Shown here: positions 6,212-8,472 of the stretch, piece by piece
Layout of the letters: each line of letters begins with the position of its first letter
How positions within the stretch are numbered: the stretch's first letter is position 1
NCBI GenBank assembly: GCA_036771375.1
Contig: DAIPHL010000102.1
Coordinates: forward strand, 1 to 8,472
DNA: 8,472 nucleotides
Reading direction: 5' to 3'
Source of the DNA: DAIPHL01 sp036771375
GTDB lineage: Bacteria; Synergistota; Synergistia; Synergistales; Synergistaceae
The notes under the pieces: generated by a model
What the model was told of the DNA's origin: nothing
The model's database searches: none
The model's input: only the letters and a program-made list of their open reading frames with translations
Program-made: the position numbers and the translations under genes

Positions 6212-7349
6212 CTGCGACCCGGCTTCCTATTTCGATATCCGTACAGTGCGCCGCCTGCTGTCTTCCAATATGTATGTCTTCGGCAGGTTCGACGAGATCC
6301 ACTCGCTTGATGCCTTCGAGGTGTGCGGCAGCCGTGATCGCAGACCGGGGGATGTCCAGGCCGAGGCCGTGCAACGCAGATACTTTCTCCCGTACCCGCC
6401 TCGTTGCCTCCTCCAGCAGCGGTTCTCCCGCTACGCCCGGATACAGCTCCAGGGTCATCTTTATGCTGTATGGGACAATCTCCGCACTGACCACGGTCAC
6501 AAGGTCCGTTCCGGGCCGTGCGTCCTCGTGATTGAGTTTTGCCCTTACGCGCTCGATCATCTCGCCGTCGGCAACGCCACTGCCCTCCCACGCAAGCACG
6601 GCGACCGTCACATGGCCTCGTTCCGGACTCCACGCCTCGACGTCCTTAATACGAGCGTCGGCGCTCATCGCATGACATCGGTACGCTCCATAGGCGCCTG
6701 CCGTGCTCCACTGATGCAAACTCTCCGGTATTCTTGCCCGGAACGCTGCGTCGCTCTCCTCGTCGGCTCCGCTGTGTGACGCCTCCGTCTGCCCTATCTC
6801 CGCCACGACGAACGGGAGAGGCGTTATCGCGTCCCAACGAAGCAACAGGCCGTTTCCCTCGCTTCCAAAAGGTTTCGTCACCTCGAAATCGCCGGCGCGC
6901 TCCGTTTCTCCCGGGGCAAGCGTGATACTCTTCCTCAGCTTTGCTTCGAACTCCCCATTTTTTGCCACGATCACGTAGTTCGCCGGTATAGTCACGTCGA
7001 CGTCGAGAGGAGCGGAGAGTTTGAGATTGGCGCGAAAGACCGCCCTCGCTCCGGAAAGCCTCTTCTCCGGGTAGAACGCCGCAAGATGATCCAGGTCGCT
7101 TCCGGTCGCAAAAGCGACCATCACGCCGCAAGCGGCTTCGTTGACACGTTGGCGGATGAGCATCTCTCGATACGCCGCGACCTCCAGCACCTTGTTCGCC
7201 GGGTCGCTCTCCAGCTCGTAGCCGGTCCATTCGGGACAGAGCTCCCGCATCTTCGCGCGCATCTCGGCGAGGATGACCTCATAGTCGAGTTCCTCGATTA
7301 ACTTCGGGGCGGGCAGCTTGCTCAGATCTATGCGATTGCTCCTGTTCAT
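6201..7349 (-). CDS. J: Baseplate assembly protein J (Baseplate_J family)
   Basis: This protein of 382 residues is longer than P2 gpJ (about 302) and forms the outer wedge of the baseplate with gpI and gpW. Family features are ELCPEWTGYELESDPANKVL (36-55) followed by an arginine-rich helix (YREMLIRQRVNEAA, 60-73), ATGSDLDHLAAFYPEKRL (81-98), the central AFRARIPESLHQWSTAGAYG (202-221), IKDVEAWSPERGHVTVAVLA (234-253), and a C-terminal half with VRAKLNHEDARPGTD (268-282) and a helix-strand repeat. The start ATG 7347-7349 overlaps the stop of W (ATGA) and has GAGG 8 nt upstream. The last 11 bp overlap the start of I. The extra length over P2 lies mainly in the beta-rich region about 100-190. The family assignment is firm. 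Confidence 0.94.
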   Translation of the reverse strand: MNRSNRIDLSKLPAPKLIEELDYEVILAEMRAKMRELCPEWTGYELESDPANKVLEVAAYREMLIRQRVNEAACGVMVAFATGSDLDHLAAFYPEKRLSGARAVFRANLKLSAPLDVDVTIPANYVIVAKNGEFEAKLRKSITLAPGETERAGDFEVTKPFGSEGNGLLLRWDAITPLPFVVAEIGQTEASHSGADEESDAAFRARIPESLHQWSTAGAYGAYRCHAMSADARIKDVEAWSPERGHVTVAVLAWEGSGVADGEMIERVRAKLNHEDARPGTDLVTVVSAEIVPYSIKMTLELYPGVAGEPLLEEATRRVREKVSALHGLGLDIPRSAITAAAHLEGIKRVDLVEPAEDIHIGRQQAAHCTDIEIGSRVADEI

Positions 7350-7711
7350 CTCGTGATCCTCACCCTCGTCTCATATGTCCCGTTTTCGCCGCTTTCCACC
7401 AGCTCGTACTCGATGCTCGTCTCGATATATCCGATACCGATCGCATCCACTTTCACTTGTTTCACTCTTATCCGCGGTTCCCAGCGCCCAAGCGCTTCGA
7501 CCGCCGCAACGTAGACCTCGAGCTTCCAACCCTGATTGATCGGCCTGTCGACAAGCCGAGGGATCCGGCTGCCGTAATCGGGGCGCATGACCCGCGTGCC
7601 GATGGGCGTACTCAGGATGTCGCCAATGGACTGGTCGATGTGTTCCTGCCAGGGCAGAATCTCGAAGCGCCCGTCCGCAGGTGTCCGCGACATGCCGGTC
7701 GCGATCGTCAT
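7346..7711 (-). CDS. W: GPW/gp25 family baseplate wedge protein W
   Basis: This protein of 121 residues (P2 gpW is 115) is a small baseplate wedge protein that links the sheath's first ring to the baseplate in contractile injection systems. The hallmark is the segment DILSTPIGTRVMRPDYGSRI (31-50) and LVDRPIN (53-59), followed by a helix and WEPRIRVKQVKV (77-88), which is the family's conserved E-P-R strand. The start ATG 7709-7711 overlaps the holin-like gene's stop codon (ATGA), and GAGGG about 9 nt upstream serves as ribosome binding site. J follows with the same kind of 4-bp overlap, so W and J are probably made in step. A second ATG at residue 7 is possible but has no better site. Confidence 0.95.
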   Translation of the reverse strand: MTIATGMSRTPADGRFEILPWQEHIDQSIGDILSTPIGTRVMRPDYGSRIPRLVDRPINQGWKLEVYVAAVEALGRWEPRIRVKQVKVDAIGIGYIETSIEYELVESGENGTYETRVRITR

Positions 7712-8331
7712 TTCCCTTTGCCCTCGTACTCTTTCACAAGCTCGTCGAAGCGAGCGTCTACCTCTTCTTGCGTCTCATAGGTGCGTTTTTTCTCGACGGT
7801 AGGTTCCGGTTTGGGTTTGGCAGGCGCAGAGTCCTTTCCCTTTGCAGGTGTCGTTTTCTCTGCCGCAGGAGCCGGAGCCGCCTCTTGCGTTGACGGCGCG
7901 ACAACAGTTCTGTGCTCGCTTTCAACATGCGTTTCGCTTCCTTTTGCCGGTTTGCTGAACAGGTTGCCGATATTGATCGCGTTGCCATCGAACGCCTTCT
8001 TCGTAAAGAGCCCGACGATAATGGTCCCCGCAAGGCTCGAATACCACTCCGGCAACTCGATGGTCGGCATCTTCCAGACGGGGGATAAAAGCGGGGATAC
8101 AATGCAGTTGAAGAGCACGACGACGGAGATCATCCATAAGATCATGGGGATCGCTCCGGCCACGAAGACGCTCTTGTTGCCGAGCCACTCCTTTTGTACG
8201 CCGAGCCTCGCCTCGACCTCTCGCGCGTCGATCTCCGCCATACGGATCTTCAGCTCCGCGAGCTCTTTCGGAGAGGTGACGACCTTGTCGATGATGCTCC
8301 CGATGCCCGGGATCGCTTCGAGGATGTTCAT
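7708..8331 (-). CDS. Holin-like membrane protein (3TM/GTA holin-like) with long Pro/Ala/Lys tail
   Basis: This protein has 207 residues from ATG 8329-8331. The N-terminus (ILEAIPGIGSIIDKV, residues 2-16) and a charged helix ELAELKIRMAEIDAREVEAR (23-42) precede a long hydrophobic segment (about 54-81, VFVAGAIPMILWMISVVVLF), a short P-rich turn, and a second hydrophobic segment (about 97-110, SSLAGTIIVGLF). This layout resembles the 'holin of 3TMs' family (PF11351), whose members permeabilise the inner membrane during lysis. Residues about 124-180 are low complexity, rich in Pro, Ala, Lys and Glu, and the end (TQEEVDARFDELVKEYEGK) is a predicted amphipathic helix. That tail is long for a holin. 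The gene sits between the PAAR-like gene and W, unlike P2, where lysis genes lie upstream of V. A structural membrane role is the alternative; no endolysin is visible here. Confidence 0.62.
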   Translation of the reverse strand: MNILEAIPGIGSIIDKVVTSPKELAELKIRMAEIDAREVEARLGVQKEWLGNKSVFVAGAIPMILWMISVVVLFNCIVSPLLSPVWKMPTIELPEWYSSLAGTIIVGLFTKKAFDGNAINIGNLFSKPAKGSETHVESEHRTVVAPSTQEAAPAPAAEKTTPAKGKDSAPAKPKPEPTVEKKRTYETQEEVDARFDELVKEYEGKGK

Positions 8332-8339
8332 TTTCACTT

Positions 8340-8345
8340 CTCCTT
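8340..8345 (-). promoter_or_regulatory. Ribosome binding site deciding the holin-like gene start
   Basis: AAGGAG on the minus strand overlaps the TAA of the upstream gene. It is 8 nt from ATG 8329-8331 but only 2 nt from the GTG at 8335-8337, so the ATG is the better start and the protein is two residues shorter than the longest reading. Confidence 0.7.
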
Positions 8346-8472
8346 TATGGGCCGCAAAAGACGTTGTCCGAACCAGGACCGGCGACGACGCCGCCGCACT
8401 TGACCGGGTCGCCGACGCGCCCCGCCTGCCTGTCGTTTACGTAGACCGTCTCGCTGCCGCTGAGCAAAACCG
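8345..8472 (-). CDS. PAAR-like spike-tip protein, C-terminal end (5' part beyond the window)
   Basis: Forty-one codons are visible, ending with TAA 8345-8347. The sequence has the PAAR-repeat pattern GSETVYVNDRQAGRVGD (5-21), then K-C-G-G (24-27) and GPGSDNVFCGP (31-41). The short strand 'T-V-Y-V-N-D-R-x-A-x-R-x-G-D', followed by C-G-G and G-S-x-N-V-F, is typical of PAAR proteins, which form a metal-stabilised cone on the tip of the phage or type VI spike. Cys25 and Cys39 (numbered from the first full visible codon) could be metal ligands. In P2 the neighbouring gene V encodes the spike and carries its own tip; a separate PAAR gene after V would fit, but V lies outside this window. The N-terminus is not seen. 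Confidence 0.8.
   Translation of the reverse strand, partial: VLLSGSETVYVNDRQAGRVGDPVKCGGVVAGPGSDNVFCGP

Noticed and set aside
1..8472. CRISPR array, tRNA, attachment site or insertion-sequence ends
   Set aside because: No regularly spaced direct repeats, cloverleaf-like segment, terminal inverted repeats or transposase frame were seen; the window is almost fully occupied by tail genes.

Overview
The window is a continuous stretch of a P2-type contractile-tail (myovirus) late operon, from a prophage or a tailocin (headless phage-tail particle). Every real gene lies on the minus strand, so transcription runs right to left. Genes are packed with 1-4 to about 40 bp between them or with 4-11 bp overlaps, most have strong AGGAGG-like ribosome binding sites, and no promoter or terminator is visible inside the block. 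The many long plus-strand reading frames are shadows produced by the GC-rich coding sequence.

In transcription order the window contains: the C-terminal end of a PAAR-like spike-tip protein (cut by the right edge); a two-membrane-segment holin-like protein; a GPW/gp25 baseplate wedge protein; a gpJ-type baseplate protein; a gpI-type tail protein with a C-terminal triplicated motif; a 677-residue tail fibre with a glycine-rich tip; a DUF4376 protein in the place where P2 has its fibre chaperone G; the tail sheath (FI); the tail tube (FII); the tail assembly chaperone E with a -1 frameshift extension E'; and a DNA methyltransferase cut by the left edge. This is the P2 order V-W-J-I-H-G-FI-FII-E-E', with two additions: the holin-like gene between the spike tip and W, and the methyltransferase where the tape-measure gene T would be expected.

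The parts fit one machine. FI and FII make the contractile sheath and inner tube. E and E+E' would chaperone the tape measure during tube assembly. W, J and I build the baseplate, the PAAR-like protein sharpens the spike, and H with its probable helper determines host binding. The holin-like protein would act in lysis and the methyltransferase would modify phage or host DNA.

Two items are easy to miss. The first is E', which is reached through the heptamer T-TTT-TTG, as in phage P2, and gives a predicted 138-residue fusion. The second is the methyltransferase, which has no ATG at its expected N-terminus. The host cannot be named from this window. The high GC content and strong Shine-Dalgarno sites suit a GC-rich bacterium with P2-like prophages (for example Synergistota, Desulfovibrionales or Proteobacteria), but this is only inference. 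No head, integrase, tRNA, CRISPR or insertion-sequence gene is visible, so prophage and tailocin cannot be told apart here.
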